Source of the DNA: Paenibacillus wynnii
GTDB lineage: Bacteria; Bacillota; Bacilli; Paenibacillales; Paenibacillaceae
DNA: 64,000 nucleotides
NCBI RefSeq assembly: GCF_000757885.1
Contig: NZ_JQCR01000002.1
Location: 1,550,001-1,614,000, forward strand
Direction: 5' to 3'
Made by a program: the position numbers and the translations under genes. The first letter of the stretch is position 1; the number at the start of each line of letters is the position of its first letter. Under the pieces are notes generated by a model that searched no databases, was not told where the DNA came from, and saw only the letters and a list, made by a program, of their open reading frames with translations. Of the stretch, positions 44,135 to 52,389 are shown piece by piece.

Positions 44135-44203
44135 GTTAACGCCTTAACGATTATTTTGTTAACCAGTTCACAAAAGTGCGGTTAACCCATTAACAGAACG
44201 CAG
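44135..44203 (+). promoter_or_regulatory. Three direct repeats of 23 bp with GTTAAC-N2-NTTAAC cores
   Basis: GTTAAC starts at 44135, 44158 and 44181, exactly 23 bp apart, and each is followed 2 bp later by a second hexamer (CTTAAC, GTTCAC, ATTAAC). The third core ends right before the -35 region of the deoD promoter. The 23-bp period is about two helical turns, so bound proteins would line up on one face. The adjacent Crp/Fnr-type regulator is a candidate binder, though the sequence is not a Crp or FNR consensus. Confidence 0.7.
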
Positions 44204-44213
44204 ATTTATATTG

Positions 44214-44241
44214 TGATATGATTTTGTTGTAATCGTTTTCT
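44214..44241 (+). promoter_or_regulatory. deoD promoter (extended -10) with catabolite-responsive cre site
   Basis: TGATATGAT is an extended -10 (TATGAT at 44217-44222); no good -35 is present, which agrees with activation from the repeats upstream. TTGTAATCGTTTTCT (44227-44241) fits the CcpA cre consensus WTGNAANCGNWNNCW at every fixed position and would overlap the transcription start, so CcpA should repress deoD when glucose is present. Confidence 0.75.
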
Positions 44242-44274
44242 TGAGGAATAAATAACATTATTGGAGGCAATGAC

Positions 44275-44979
44275 ATGAGTACTCATATTGAAGCTAAAGC
44301 TGGGGAAATTGCAGAATCTGTTCTACTGCCCGGCGATCCATTACGTGCAAAGTATATTGCAGAAACTTTTCTGGAAGGCGCCGTCTGCTACAATAATGTA
44401 CGTGGCATGCTCGGTTATACAGGCACTTATAAAGGAACCCGCGTATCGATTCAAGGCACAGGAATGGGTATGCCTTCAGCATCGATTTATATCCATGAAT
44501 TAATTAACAATTATGGAGCACAAAATTTGGTTCGTATCGGAACTTGTGGTGCCATCCAATCGGATGTGAAAATTCGAGATGTTATTATTGGACAAGCGGC
44601 TGCGACGGATTCGGCCATCATTCGTAACAACTTCCCAGGATACGATTTCCCGCAGATTGGAAACTTCGATCTAATTAAGAAGTCATACGAAATAGGAACT
44701 GCTAAAGGCCTTCATCTTCACGTAGGAAATGTATTGTCATCTGATATTTTCTACACAGAAGATAATACAATTGTGACTAAGCTGGGCAAACATGGCGTAT
44801 TAGCTGTAGAAATGGAAACAGCAGTACTTTATTACCTAGCTGCGAAATTTGGTGTAAGAGGCTTGTCTCTCTTAACGGTGAGTGACCATCTCATCACAGG
44901 CGAGCAAACCACTGCGCTTGAAAGACAAACCACGTTTAATGACATGATCGAGGTTGCTTTGGAAACGGTGACGGGGTAG
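44275..44979 (+). CDS. deoD: Purine nucleoside phosphorylase, DeoD type
   Basis: The 234-residue enzyme splits purine nucleosides with phosphate to free base and pentose-1-phosphate. Phosphate and substrate motifs: [51 protein letters not shown] and [10 protein letters not shown]. This is the hexameric DeoD type. GGAGGC precedes ATG 44275. It works with DeoB and the Nup transporter on the other strand. Confidence 0.96.
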   Translation: MSTHIEAKAGEIAESVLLPGDPLRAKYIAETFLEGAVCYNNVRGMLGYTGTYKGTRVSIQGTGMGMPSASIYIHELINNYGAQNLVRIGTCGAIQSDVKIRDVIIGQAAATDSAIIRNNFPGYDFPQIGNFDLIKKSYEIGTAKGLHLHVGNVLSSDIFYTEDNTIVTKLGKHGVLAVEMETAVLYYLAAKFGVRGLSLLTVSDHLITGEQTTALERQTTFNDMIEVALETVTG

Positions 44980-45008
44980 AGTTCAGGCATAACCTTTTGT
45001 ACTTCAAA

Positions 45009-45097
45009 GCGAATAAATAAAATCTGGACGGACAGCAATTATAGCAACGATCCGTTCGCGGAGTGCCCTTATAAGCACAACCATCTATCCGACTCCA
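45009..45097 (+). repeat. Dispersed repeat, partial copy
   Basis: From AAGCGAATAAATAAAATCTG onwards this region runs parallel to 59930-60015 (AATAAATAAAATCTGGA, GCAACGGTCCGTTCGCGGAG, then CACAA and ATCCGACTC), ending in the same kind of hairpin. Compared with that copy it lacks the 5' half (the TCTCCGGATTTT arm). Together with 45206-45393 it fills the gap after deoD; no gene is visible. Confidence 0.6.
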
Positions 45098-45100
45098 AAA

Positions 45101-45150
45101 ACGAGGGGTGTCCTAAGTAGCCATTTCATGGCTTATGGGACACCCCTCGT
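45101..45150 (+). terminator. Long hairpin terminator-like repeat
   Basis: ACGAGGGGTGTCC and GGACACCCCTCGT are complementary, with inner AGCCAT/ATGGCT pairs: a very stable stem of about 20 bp in total. It probably ends the deoD transcript although no long T-run follows. Its core is shared with four other hairpins in the window. Confidence 0.7.
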
Positions 45151-45205
45151 GGCATTCGCTGCCGCTCTTCCAACTCCATTGCATAAAGCTATTGTCAGAA
45201 CCATT

Positions 45206-45393
45206 TAGATGTACTTTGTACAATTAAAATTGGGTGATTTGAGCGAGGAAGTGGTTTAGTTGCACTTTCTGCAGTTATATATCTACAATATGGTCATATA
45301 GGTCTTGAAGATAGTTTTTAGTTGCAGAAAGTGCAATTAAAGATCATCCTAAGTGGATTTCAAGGTAAATAGGTGTATAAAGTACACTTAAAC
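45206..45393 (+). repeat. Nested palindromic intergenic repeat (MITE-like)
   Basis: The two ends are inverted (TGTACTTTGTACA at 45210-45222; TGTATAAAGTACA at 45374-45386), and nested inside, TTGCACTTTCTGCA (45260-45273) is exactly repeated in reverse complement at 45323-45336. The outer pieces recur exactly at 3938-3961 and 3887-3901. There is no coding frame. This looks like a small non-autonomous mobile repeat. Confidence 0.65.
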
Positions 45394-45430
45394 TAACATC
45401 TTAAACGAATTAATTAGTCTTCACAAAAAT

Positions 45431-45480
45431 GAGGCTGTCCCAGTAGCCATTTGCATGGCTTTTGGGACAGCCTCTTCTCT
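45431..45480. terminator. Terminator hairpin of the dispersed type
   Basis: GAGGCTGTCCCA..AGCCAT and ATGGCT..TGGGACAGCCTC form a stem followed by TTCTCTC. It lies at the end of the convergent PNPOx-like gene and has the core seen in the other hairpins of this family. Confidence 0.7.
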
Positions 45481-45484
45481 CTTG

Positions 45485-45925
45485 TTATTTACCTGTATTT
45501 ACAGCCTGCTTTTCCCATACCCCATTCTCTTTATTCTTACCCGTATACTCCATACGGGTAGGTGACAGCTCAAGAATTACATAGTTAGGATCATCCGGTC
45601 CTTCGAACCATTTCTCCAGCTCTTTGCTCCACACCTTGGAACGCAAGCTCTCATCTTTTGTCACTTCTACCGTAGCTTCAATTTCTAATAGGTCCTTGCT
45701 ACCACCCTCCTCAAAGCCGAGCAATAGACAAGCATGGGGGTTATCCTTCAGTTCTACAACCTTATGCGTCTTTCGGCTGGTAGCCAAGTAGATTTTCAAT
45801 CCGTCATGAAATACTGCCATGTACCGCACTTTCGGTTTGTTGCCAAATTCAATGGTCCCCAAGGAACCATACTTGTTGTCATCCAGCGCCTTGATGATCT
45901 TCTTCTCAAGCTCTTGATTGTCCAT
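45485..45925 (-). CDS. Pyridoxamine 5'-phosphate oxidase-fold protein
   Basis: The 146-residue protein starts MDNQELEKKIIKALDD (ATG 45923-45925, GGGAG upstream; the longer frame uses a TTG in front of the binding site). It has the split-barrel flavin-binding pattern YGSLGTIEFGNKPKVRYMAVFHDGL..IYLATSR and VVELKDNPHACLLLG. Such general-stress-26-like proteins bind FMN or F420-type cofactors; the substrate is unknown. Confidence 0.86.
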   Translation of the reverse strand: MDNQELEKKIIKALDDNKYGSLGTIEFGNKPKVRYMAVFHDGLKIYLATSRKTHKVVELKDNPHACLLLGFEEGGSKDLLEIEATVEVTKDESLRSKVWSKELEKWFEGPDDPNYVILELSPTRMEYTGKNKENGVWEKQAVNTGK

Positions 45926-46077
45926 GCTCGAAATAGCTCCCTTCAACGTGTAGATATAAAATTATATATCCACATTCACATTTTGGATTTATCATAAATA
46001 CGGTATTCATATTTGGTACCCGCCTGAGCCGTAATGAATCGGTCCGGTCCATAAACTACCCTACAAGGAGCTTCCTC

Positions 46078-47289
46078 ATGAAAAAACTGATTTGGATTGG
46101 CTGTCTTTCCTATTTCGTTATCGGATTGGCTCATGTTGTACTCGGTTCTATACTTCCCGTATTGCTAAAATCTTATGATCAAAATTACAGTGCCGGCGGC
46201 CAGCTGATTTTCAGCCAATTCTCCGGCTTTCTCGTAGGTGTTCTGGTCTCACCGCTTCTCAATCGACGCTTTGGGAAACGCGGGAGCATCCTAATTGCTA
46301 CAGGATTGTTACTGGTGGCTCAAGTAGCCTACTTTTCCCTTCCCCCTTGGGGCTGGATGTATGTGATCGCTATGGCCGCAGGTTTTGGCTTCGGTATGAT
46401 TGAAGCTGTGATCGGTACGATCATTATTGCAGCCATTACCGAAGGAACTGCCGTCGCCATGAGCCGTCTTGAGGTTTTATTCGGTGTCGGTGCACTCGTT
46501 ATGCCCCTGATCGCCAGTCCGCTCATTGCCGCAGGCTGGTGGAGATTATCCTTCCTTATTGTGGCAGGCTTCACTCTGGTTTCGCTCCTATTTTGGGGAA
46601 GGGGCCATTTCGGCAGCTTGCAATCGGTGCTTGATGATCGGGCTCCGCGCCGTGACAAGACGAAGGAACCTTCAGATAAACCCAACAAACCGCTACCCTA
46701 CTCTGGAAAACAATGGGGCATCCTTGGACTGTTCATTGTATTTTTCTTTCTGTATGTAGGTACTGAAATGAGTCTGGTCAATTTCATGCCGGCGATCTTT
46801 ATTGCCAAGCTTGGCATGAGTGAATCCTCCGCAGCGCTGACCGTAACCTTCTTCTGGTTAGCTATGTCGACAGGTAGATTATTTGCCGGCATCCTTGCGG
46901 AGAAAATTTCTTACCGTGTTTACGTTCTGGGCAGTTGCTTTCTCACCCTTCTGCTTCTTATAGCGTTCCCGTTTGCGGATCACCGCTTTGGAGCATTCGC
47001 TGTAATCCTGCTTCTTGGGCTGTTTATGTCCGGCATTTTCTCCATAGCTCTAGTGTTCTCCAGCAAACTGCTGCCGGGTGCCGAGGAGACAACCCCAAGT
47101 ATTATGATTGCTGCCGGAGGTATTGGCGGCGCTTTACTGCCACTGCTAATGGGCTGGGCCATGGATCATCTGGAGGTAGCTAAAGTGGCAGGTCTCCTTG
47201 CTGCTTTTGCGGCTGTGTTGTTTCTGCTTAGCCTTGCCGCTTGGAAAGTCCGCATAGAACAACCCGACCGCAAGAGCCAAGTCCACTGA
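46078..47289 (+). CDS. MFS transporter
   Basis: A 403-residue membrane protein with twelve helices and the major-facilitator loop pattern: the cytoplasmic RRFGKRGSILIATG after helix 2 and a central ~40-residue hydrophilic loop (about 183-215, rich in Lys/Asp). FGFGMIEAVIGTIII and the duplicated half structure fit a sugar or drug exporter of the FucP/Fsr-like type. The substrate is unknown. CAAGGAGC precedes ATG 46078. Confidence 0.87.
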   Translation: MKKLIWIGCLSYFVIGLAHVVLGSILPVLLKSYDQNYSAGGQLIFSQFSGFLVGVLVSPLLNRRFGKRGSILIATGLLLVAQVAYFSLPPWGWMYVIAMAAGFGFGMIEAVIGTIIIAAITEGTAVAMSRLEVLFGVGALVMPLIASPLIAAGWWRLSFLIVAGFTLVSLLFWGRGHFGSLQSVLDDRAPRRDKTKEPSDKPNKPLPYSGKQWGILGLFIVFFFLYVGTEMSLVNFMPAIFIAKLGMSESSAALTVTFFWLAMSTGRLFAGILAEKISYRVYVLGSCFLTLLLLIAFPFADHRFGAFAVILLLGLFMSGIFSIALVFSSKLLPGAEETTPSIMIAAGGIGGALLPLLMGWAMDHLEVAKVAGLLAAFAAVLFLLSLAAWKVRIEQPDRKSQVH

Positions 47290-47362
47290 GTATGATCAAT
47301 GAGCCGCTTTTAGGGTAATTTAAGATTATATTTATATCTTAAGTAAAAATGGGGAATAGACC

Positions 47363-48805
47363 ATGGACTTGCTGTCACCCGATCCTGTTGTAGAAAAAGC
47401 TCTTCTGCAATTTATATTTCCGTTCTCCATCAAGCAAGGTGAGTCCCAAGAGCTTGAGCAACAACTGGTGAGAGATGGCTTCACACGCTTTTATCTCGAT
47501 AAAAGTGAGCTTGAGGATGCCTACTACGGAGAAGGCTACTGTGTATCCCACAAAAACATGGAACGGGTCTATCTGCCTTTTGCCGCCCATGTATTGTTCC
47601 CAAAGAAGGAAGACAAGGATTCCTTCCATCGCTTTTCCCGGGTGAATGGACTGGATTGCCTACTGGAAATGCCGCTGAACAATCTTCCTTTTCGGATATT
47701 ATCCACGGATGTATTCCTCTGTCCCTTTCAGTTGGGTTTCGTAACGATTCGAGTTGATCTTGGCTCCCAGAAGCTCCCGTTCAGTCGGGCCCTGGAGTTT
47801 GCAGACCGATTCCGTACATTGGAGGATGTGTCCAAGAAGGATTCCCATACACACATTCATCATAATGGCCGCGTGTTCGAACAGGTGGGAGATTTCGTGT
47901 TCAGTGAGCTGGTGCCCGGTCTTCGTTCTTGTCTGGATTCCTCGGAGCTGAGCGGAGCCTACTTTGAGACCTTGCCTTATTTCGTAGATGAGCGGATGCT
48001 TGTACAAGCCTTTTACCAATTTGAAGAAGATGCCGAGATTGATATCCACCTCCGGTATAGAGCCTCTCAACTGGATGGTATCAATCTCAAAGGACAACCT
48101 CATAAGAGTGCCAGTGATCCTACCTACATCGACAATTATTGCAGCACCCATTCCTATAACCGATGGGGACCCAACACTTATTACATGACCAACGAGCAAA
48201 CCTTCTGCTGTCTTACGCGGGAGGGATCAGATATCTCCACCAATCTTGCCAACGAGATGTACGGGGAATATTATTATGGACTGTTATTGAGTGTTTTCCA
48301 CAAAATCGTATTGCTCAAGCTGGCAAATATGCATTCGCGGCTGCGGATCGATAACGATTATGAGCAAATTGAGAATCTGATCTATTCCATTAACCGCTTC
48401 TCGGCTAAATTTTATTTCCTGGAGCTTATTTCGCAATCACAGGGGCGGGAAATCTTTTTACAGATGCGGAAGGTATATGGCAATGACGCTTTATTCGTAG
48501 AAGTAAAACAGACACTGGATGACCTGTTTCAGTATCAGGATAAGTTTCAGTCCAAACGGCGGGATAATCTTCTTATGATTCTTACGGTATATACTGTTAT
48601 CAGCGGAATCTATGGTATGAATCAGGTCATTGAAGATCTAAAGGGTCAGATTAAGTGGAGTAAAATGCTGGAGTATTCTCCTTTTGAATACCTGGCCTTA
48701 TTTTTAGCGATGACCGGTATTGTAGTAAGTCTCTCGCTTACCGTGCGGGCATTGTGGGGAAGAATTCAGGATCGCCGCAAGAAAAGGTTTCATCTTGAAG
48801 ATTAA
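47363..48805 (+). CDS. Divergent CorA-like membrane protein
   Basis: The 480-residue protein has a large soluble N-terminal part (~410 residues) and two C-terminal membrane helices. Before the second helix it carries VISGIYGMNQVIEDLKG, which contains the YGMN motif that marks CorA-type divalent-cation channels; the preceding long helix (~residues 340-405; YEQIENLIYSINRFSAKFY) fits the CorA stalk. The rest is not recognisable as CorA, and the usual charged tail is replaced by RIQDRRKKRFHLED. It may be a distant Mg/Co transporter or another pentameric protein. GGGGAATAG precedes ATG 47363. Confidence 0.7.
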   Translation: MDLLSPDPVVEKALLQFIFPFSIKQGESQELEQQLVRDGFTRFYLDKSELEDAYYGEGYCVSHKNMERVYLPFAAHVLFPKKEDKDSFHRFSRVNGLDCLLEMPLNNLPFRILSTDVFLCPFQLGFVTIRVDLGSQKLPFSRALEFADRFRTLEDVSKKDSHTHIHHNGRVFEQVGDFVFSELVPGLRSCLDSSELSGAYFETLPYFVDERMLVQAFYQFEEDAEIDIHLRYRASQLDGINLKGQPHKSASDPTYIDNYCSTHSYNRWGPNTYYMTNEQTFCCLTREGSDISTNLANEMYGEYYYGLLLSVFHKIVLLKLANMHSRLRIDNDYEQIENLIYSINRFSAKFYFLELISQSQGREIFLQMRKVYGNDALFVEVKQTLDDLFQYQDKFQSKRRDNLLMILTVYTVISGIYGMNQVIEDLKGQIKWSKMLEYSPFEYLALFLAMTGIVVSLSLTVRALWGRIQDRRKKRFHLED

Positions 48806-48810
48806 TCGTC

Positions 48811-49003
48811 TATAATACACCGTAACCCGCTAACTTTATAAGCAGGGGTGCTGGAATTGGCCGGCTGAGATTGTATCCCATAAGATACTGACCCTTATAC
48901 CTGATCTGGATAATGCCAGCGTAGGAAACGCCATAAGTCTTGGTTCCTGTAACCATAACTAATTCAAGCGCCTGCCGCGTCCCGATCTTCGGGGCGCTTT
49001 TTT
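48811..49003 (+). promoter_or_regulatory. TPP riboswitch with terminator and promoter
   Basis: The sequence from about 48838 contains the thi-box landmarks in order: GGGGTGC, GGCTGAGA, ACCC, ACCTGATCTGGATAATGCCAG and CGTAGGAA (up to ~48931). A terminator follows: AAGCGCC...GGGGCGCTT (48966-48999) with six T. A TATAAT at 48811-48816 lies upstream. Thiamine pyrophosphate binding should promote termination and so switch the transporter operon off. Confidence 0.95.
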
Positions 49004-49104
49004 GGTATTTCGGATTGTTCAATTTGTACGGTGAGACGGGAATAGATCAGGAGATGTCAGGCTTAGCCTTACGTTTCCGCACATTCAAAGGAGAGAAACA
49101 GAAA

Positions 49105-50145
49105 ATGGGAGTCAAAAAAGTACTAATGTTGTGCCTTACCTGCATGCTGGTTATTGCTATTGCCGGATGCGGCAGTACTAACGGAAACACGGGTGCTGCC
49201 CCGGAAGCAACTACTGCTGCAGCTACAGATGCACCCAAGACACTCACTAAAATTAAGGTTGCCCTCGACTGGACGCCGAATACCAATCATACCGGACTTT
49301 ATGCAGCCAAGGATCTTGGCTATTATACTGAGGAAGGTCTGGATGTAGAGATCGTGCAGCCGGGCGCTGCAGGCGCGGATACCATGGTTGCCTCCGGCGA
49401 AGCAGCTTTTGGAATTAGCGCTCAAGAGGCTTTAACATTGGCTCGCCTTCAAGGAGTGCCACTGGTCTCCATTGCTGCCATCATTCAGCATAATACATCC
49501 GGTTTTGCAGCTCCGAAGGACCGCAATATCAAGACCCCTAAAGATTTCGAGGGCAAAACCTATGGAGGCTGGGGCTCTCCTGCCGAGGAAGCAGCCATGA
49601 AAGCGATTATGGATCCTGATGGCGGCGATGTTAAGAAAGTAAAAATTGTCAATATTGGTGAAGCCGATTATTTCACAGCTGTTAAACGTGATATTGATTT
49701 TGCCTGGATATTCTATGCTTGGACAGGGATTGAAGCTGAACTGCGCGGAGAGCCGCTGGATATGCAGTATCTGAAGGACTACGCACCGCAACTAGATTAT
49801 TACACCCCTGTGCTTACCACAAGTGAGAAAGCGATTGCCGAGAATCCGGAACTGGTGAAGGCATTCTTGAAGGCTACGTCGAAAGGATATCAATATGCCA
49901 TCGACAAACCGGAAGAAGCTGCTGCCATTCTAACCAAAGCTGTACCTGACTTAGATGCCAAGCTGGTTCTTGCCAGTCAGAAATGGCTCAGCCCGAAATA
50001 TACGGAAGATGCTGCCCGCTGGGGTGAGCAAAAGGCTGAAGTGTGGAAAAACTACGCAGACTGGATGTATGGTCTAAAGCTGCTGGATAAACCACTGGAT
50101 ACTACCAAAGCATTTACAAATGACTTTTTGCCGGACGGGCAGTAA
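49105..50145 (+). CDS. thiY: HMP/thiamine-precursor-binding lipoprotein (ThiY-like)
   Basis: The 346-residue lipoprotein starts MGVKKVLMLCLTCMLVIA (AAAGGAGAG before ATG 49105; a longer frame overlapping the riboswitch is a shadow). The lipobox is AIAGC. The mature part is the NMT1/THI5-like fold (KVALDWTPNTNHTGLYAAK, GEAAFGISAQEALTLARLQG) that binds formylaminopyrimidine or hydroxymethylpyrimidine. With ThiX and ThiZ it imports thiamine precursors. The TPP riboswitch upstream controls it. Confidence 0.93.
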   Translation: MGVKKVLMLCLTCMLVIAIAGCGSTNGNTGAAPEATTAAATDAPKTLTKIKVALDWTPNTNHTGLYAAKDLGYYTEEGLDVEIVQPGAAGADTMVASGEAAFGISAQEALTLARLQGVPLVSIAAIIQHNTSGFAAPKDRNIKTPKDFEGKTYGGWGSPAEEAAMKAIMDPDGGDVKKVKIVNIGEADYFTAVKRDIDFAWIFYAWTGIEAELRGEPLDMQYLKDYAPQLDYYTPVLTTSEKAIAENPELVKAFLKATSKGYQYAIDKPEEAAAILTKAVPDLDAKLVLASQKWLSPKYTEDAARWGEQKAEVWKNYADWMYGLKLLDKPLDTTKAFTNDFLPDGQ

Positions 50146-50159
50146 AATCTTACAATAAA

Positions 50160-50330
50160 ATAAACAATAGGAAAGTAGGAACGAAGGGGGATTTTGGAAC
50201 TGTAGGAGCGTTAGCGACCGCCTTTGTCTCCGGATTTACACCGCTAGTAGGCGGAACAAAATCAAATAAATCTGGAGACAACAGCGGCCGGAAGTCCAAC
50301 ATTCACCGTAGTGACGACCGACCCTTTTTG
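50160..50330 (+). repeat. Dispersed repeat within the thiamine operon
   Basis: GTCTCCGGATTT (50226-50237) and AAATCTGGAGAC (50268-50279) form a perfect 12-bp dyad, the same as in the copy at 59853-60010; the flanks AGCGTTAGCGACCGCC also match. It lies in the 231-bp gap between thiY and the thiamine-binding-protein gene, inside a probable operon. No terminator U-run is seen. Confidence 0.6.
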
Positions 50331-50376
50331 CGAAATATTTAGTTTATTTTACTTCAAACTGAAAGGATGATTTCAC

Positions 50377-50670
50377 ATGGCAAATACCCTATTAAGCATT
50401 CAAGTGATCCCAAAAACTCCGAACAATGAGGATTCCATCCCGTATGTGGACAAGGCTATCGAAGTTATTCAGCAATCCGGTGTTAAGCATCAGGTGAATC
50501 CGCTGGATACGACCATGGAAGGGGAACTGACAGAGCTGCTCGAGATCGTCCGCCAGATGCATGAAGCGTTGGTTGCGGCAGGCAGCCCAAGCGTGATTTC
50601 GCAGATCAAGATCGCTCATAACCCGAACGGAATCAGCATGGATAAACTGACGGAGAAATATCGGCCGTGA
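50377..50670 (+). CDS. Thiamine-binding protein (MTH1187/YqgV family)
   Basis: The 97-residue protein (LLSIQVIPKTPNNEDSIPYVDKAIEVIQQSG, DTTMEGELTELLEIVRQMHEAL, GSPSVISQIKIAHNP) matches the small ferredoxin-like family that binds thiamine or its precursors in related genomes. Length is normal. Its stop overlaps the ThiX start (GTGA). AAAGGATG precedes ATG 50377. Confidence 0.85.
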   Translation: MANTLLSIQVIPKTPNNEDSIPYVDKAIEVIQQSGVKHQVNPLDTTMEGELTELLEIVRQMHEALVAAGSPSVISQIKIAHNPNGISMDKLTEKYRP

Positions 50671-51428
50671 GATCAACCTGGAAGCAAATATGGCCGCCAC
50701 TTGTGGCGGTCGTCTTCTTTTTAGCCGTATGGCAGCTGTCCGTGTCACTCTTCCATATTGAAGCGTGGATTCTACCGAGTCCGACAGATATCGCCCGGGA
50801 GTCTACCAGCAACGCTGCAGGAATTGGGGAACATACGGTTGCAACGCTTCGCCTTACTTTGATCGGCTTTCCCATAGGAACGGCGGTAGGGCTGATAGTT
50901 GCTTTATTGCTGCACCTGCTGCCTTGGGCCAAACGTGCTTTGTATCCACTGCTTATCCTGAGTCAGAATGTCCCTTCCATCGCACTTGCACCGCTGCTCG
51001 TCATCTGGTTTGGCTTTGGCCTGCTGCCGAAGATTGTCCTCATTACCTTAGTTTGTTTCTTTCCTATTGCTGTTGCTACGATGGGTGGACTCTCCCAAAG
51101 TGACCGAATGATGATGAACTATATGAAAATGGCGGGTGCAAGCAAGTGGCAGATATTCACCAAGTTGGAGCTCCCTTCATCCTTGCCTTCACTATTCTCC
51201 GGTTTGAAAATATCCGCCACCTATGCCGTTATGGGGGCCGTGGTCGCAGAGTGGATCGGTGCGGATAAAGGCATCGGGTATTATATGCTCTTGCAAAAAT
51301 CAGCCTATCGTACAGACCGGGTGTTCGTCGCTATTGCGATCATCGTACTGCTCAGTCTGGTGCTGTTCGCAATTATTGCGCTACTGGAGAAATGGCTTGT
51401 ACGCTGGAAACCTCGCCGCAATTCATAG
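50667..51428 (+). CDS. thiX: ABC transporter permease (ThiX-like)
   Basis: The 253-residue permease starts at a GTG overlapping the previous stop. It has six membrane helices and the docking loop MMMNYMKMAGASKWQIFTKLELPSSLP. It belongs to the SsuC/TauC-like permeases that work with NMT1-type binding proteins. It forms the channel for ThiY and ThiZ. The overlap shows translational coupling. Confidence 0.9.
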   Translation: MRSTWKQIWPPLVAVVFFLAVWQLSVSLFHIEAWILPSPTDIARESTSNAAGIGEHTVATLRLTLIGFPIGTAVGLIVALLLHLLPWAKRALYPLLILSQNVPSIALAPLLVIWFGFGLLPKIVLITLVCFFPIAVATMGGLSQSDRMMMNYMKMAGASKWQIFTKLELPSSLPSLFSGLKISATYAVMGAVVAEWIGADKGIGYYMLLQKSAYRTDRVFVAIAIIVLLSLVLFAIIALLEKWLVRWKPRRNS

Positions 51429-51445
51429 AAAGGAAGGTGTGTCCG

Positions 51446-52291
51446 ATGTCCGATGTGACGCAGATTCCCCACAGAAATATTGAGAAATCAGATTCTACAC
51501 TTAATCGCATGACACCTCCTGCTCTTGAAGTTAGCGGCATCTCCAAATCCTTCTCTCACCGCCGCCGCGAGACGGAAGTACTCCATAAGGTTTCACTCCA
51601 AGTGGAGCCGCAGGAATTTGTATCTATTGTCGGCCCTTCAGGCTGCGGAAAAAGCACCTTATTCCATATTATCGGCGGTCTGGAGTCGCCCGATGCCGGA
51701 ACCATAAGCATGAACGGAAAAATTGTTACAGGACAGCGCGGAAAGATCAGCTATATGCCGCAACAGCCTGCCCTATTTCCTTGGCGAACCATCGAGGATA
51801 ACGTACTTCTCGCCAGTGAGATTACGGGAGAGATCCGGGATCAGGCTCGGGAGGAAGCCCGGCATTGGCTTGCCAAAGTCGGATTAACCGGGTTCGAACG
51901 GTCTTACCCGCATATGCTGTCCGGTGGAATGCAGCAACGGGCCGCCTTCCTTCGCGCACTATTGGCCCCGCAAGAACTGATGCTGCTAGATGAACCGTTC
52001 AGTGCGCTGGATGCGCTCACCCGCAGTGAAATGCAGCGGTGGCTGCTGGAATTGTGGGAGGAGAATCGCCGCTCCGTATTATTCATCACGCATAATATTG
52101 AAGAAGCGCTGCTTCTCTCCAACCGGATATATGTCTTTTCCGGACGTCCCGGCTCCATATTGCACACCATAGATATCCCCTTCCCGCGTCCGCGCCGTGA
52201 AGAGATTACCGATTCTCCTGAATTTATCAGGTTGAAGCGGCAGCTGTCCCAGTGGATGCGCGAGGAGCAGGCCAAAAGGGCGCTGACCTAA
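51446..52291 (+). CDS. thiZ: ABC transporter ATPase (ThiZ-like)
   Basis: The 281-residue ATPase starts MSDVTQIPHRN (ATG 51446, AAGGAAGG upstream; a longer frame is not needed). Walker A is GPSGCGKSTLF, the Q-loop is YMPQQPALFPW, the signature is MLSGGMQQRAAFLRAL, Walker B LMLLDEPFSALDALT, and the H-loop is FITHNIEEA. It powers the thiamine-precursor importer. It follows thiX by 17 nt. Confidence 0.93.
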   Translation: MSDVTQIPHRNIEKSDSTLNRMTPPALEVSGISKSFSHRRRETEVLHKVSLQVEPQEFVSIVGPSGCGKSTLFHIIGGLESPDAGTISMNGKIVTGQRGKISYMPQQPALFPWRTIEDNVLLASEITGEIRDQAREEARHWLAKVGLTGFERSYPHMLSGGMQQRAAFLRALLAPQELMLLDEPFSALDALTRSEMQRWLLELWEENRRSVLFITHNIEEALLLSNRIYVFSGRPGSILHTIDIPFPRPRREEITDSPEFIRLKRQLSQWMREEQAKRALT

Positions 52292-52389
52292 ATCCCCCTT
52301 AAGTGATGCAATACACAGAATATTTACGGACCCGGTAGAGGAAACTATATCAATATCCGTAAAAAATCTTCTGAACGGGGTGATCCAAC

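Noticed and set aside
48940..49104. Upstream extension of the thiY frame into the riboswitch terminator
   Set aside because: The extended part translates the TPP-riboswitch terminator region; a clear binding site and signal peptide mark ATG 49105 as the start.
52292..52389. Attenuator before the Cys/Met lyase gene (TTTACGGA...TCCGTAAA)
   Set aside because: The stem is only 8 bp and is followed by A rather than U residues; no known riboswitch core was seen.
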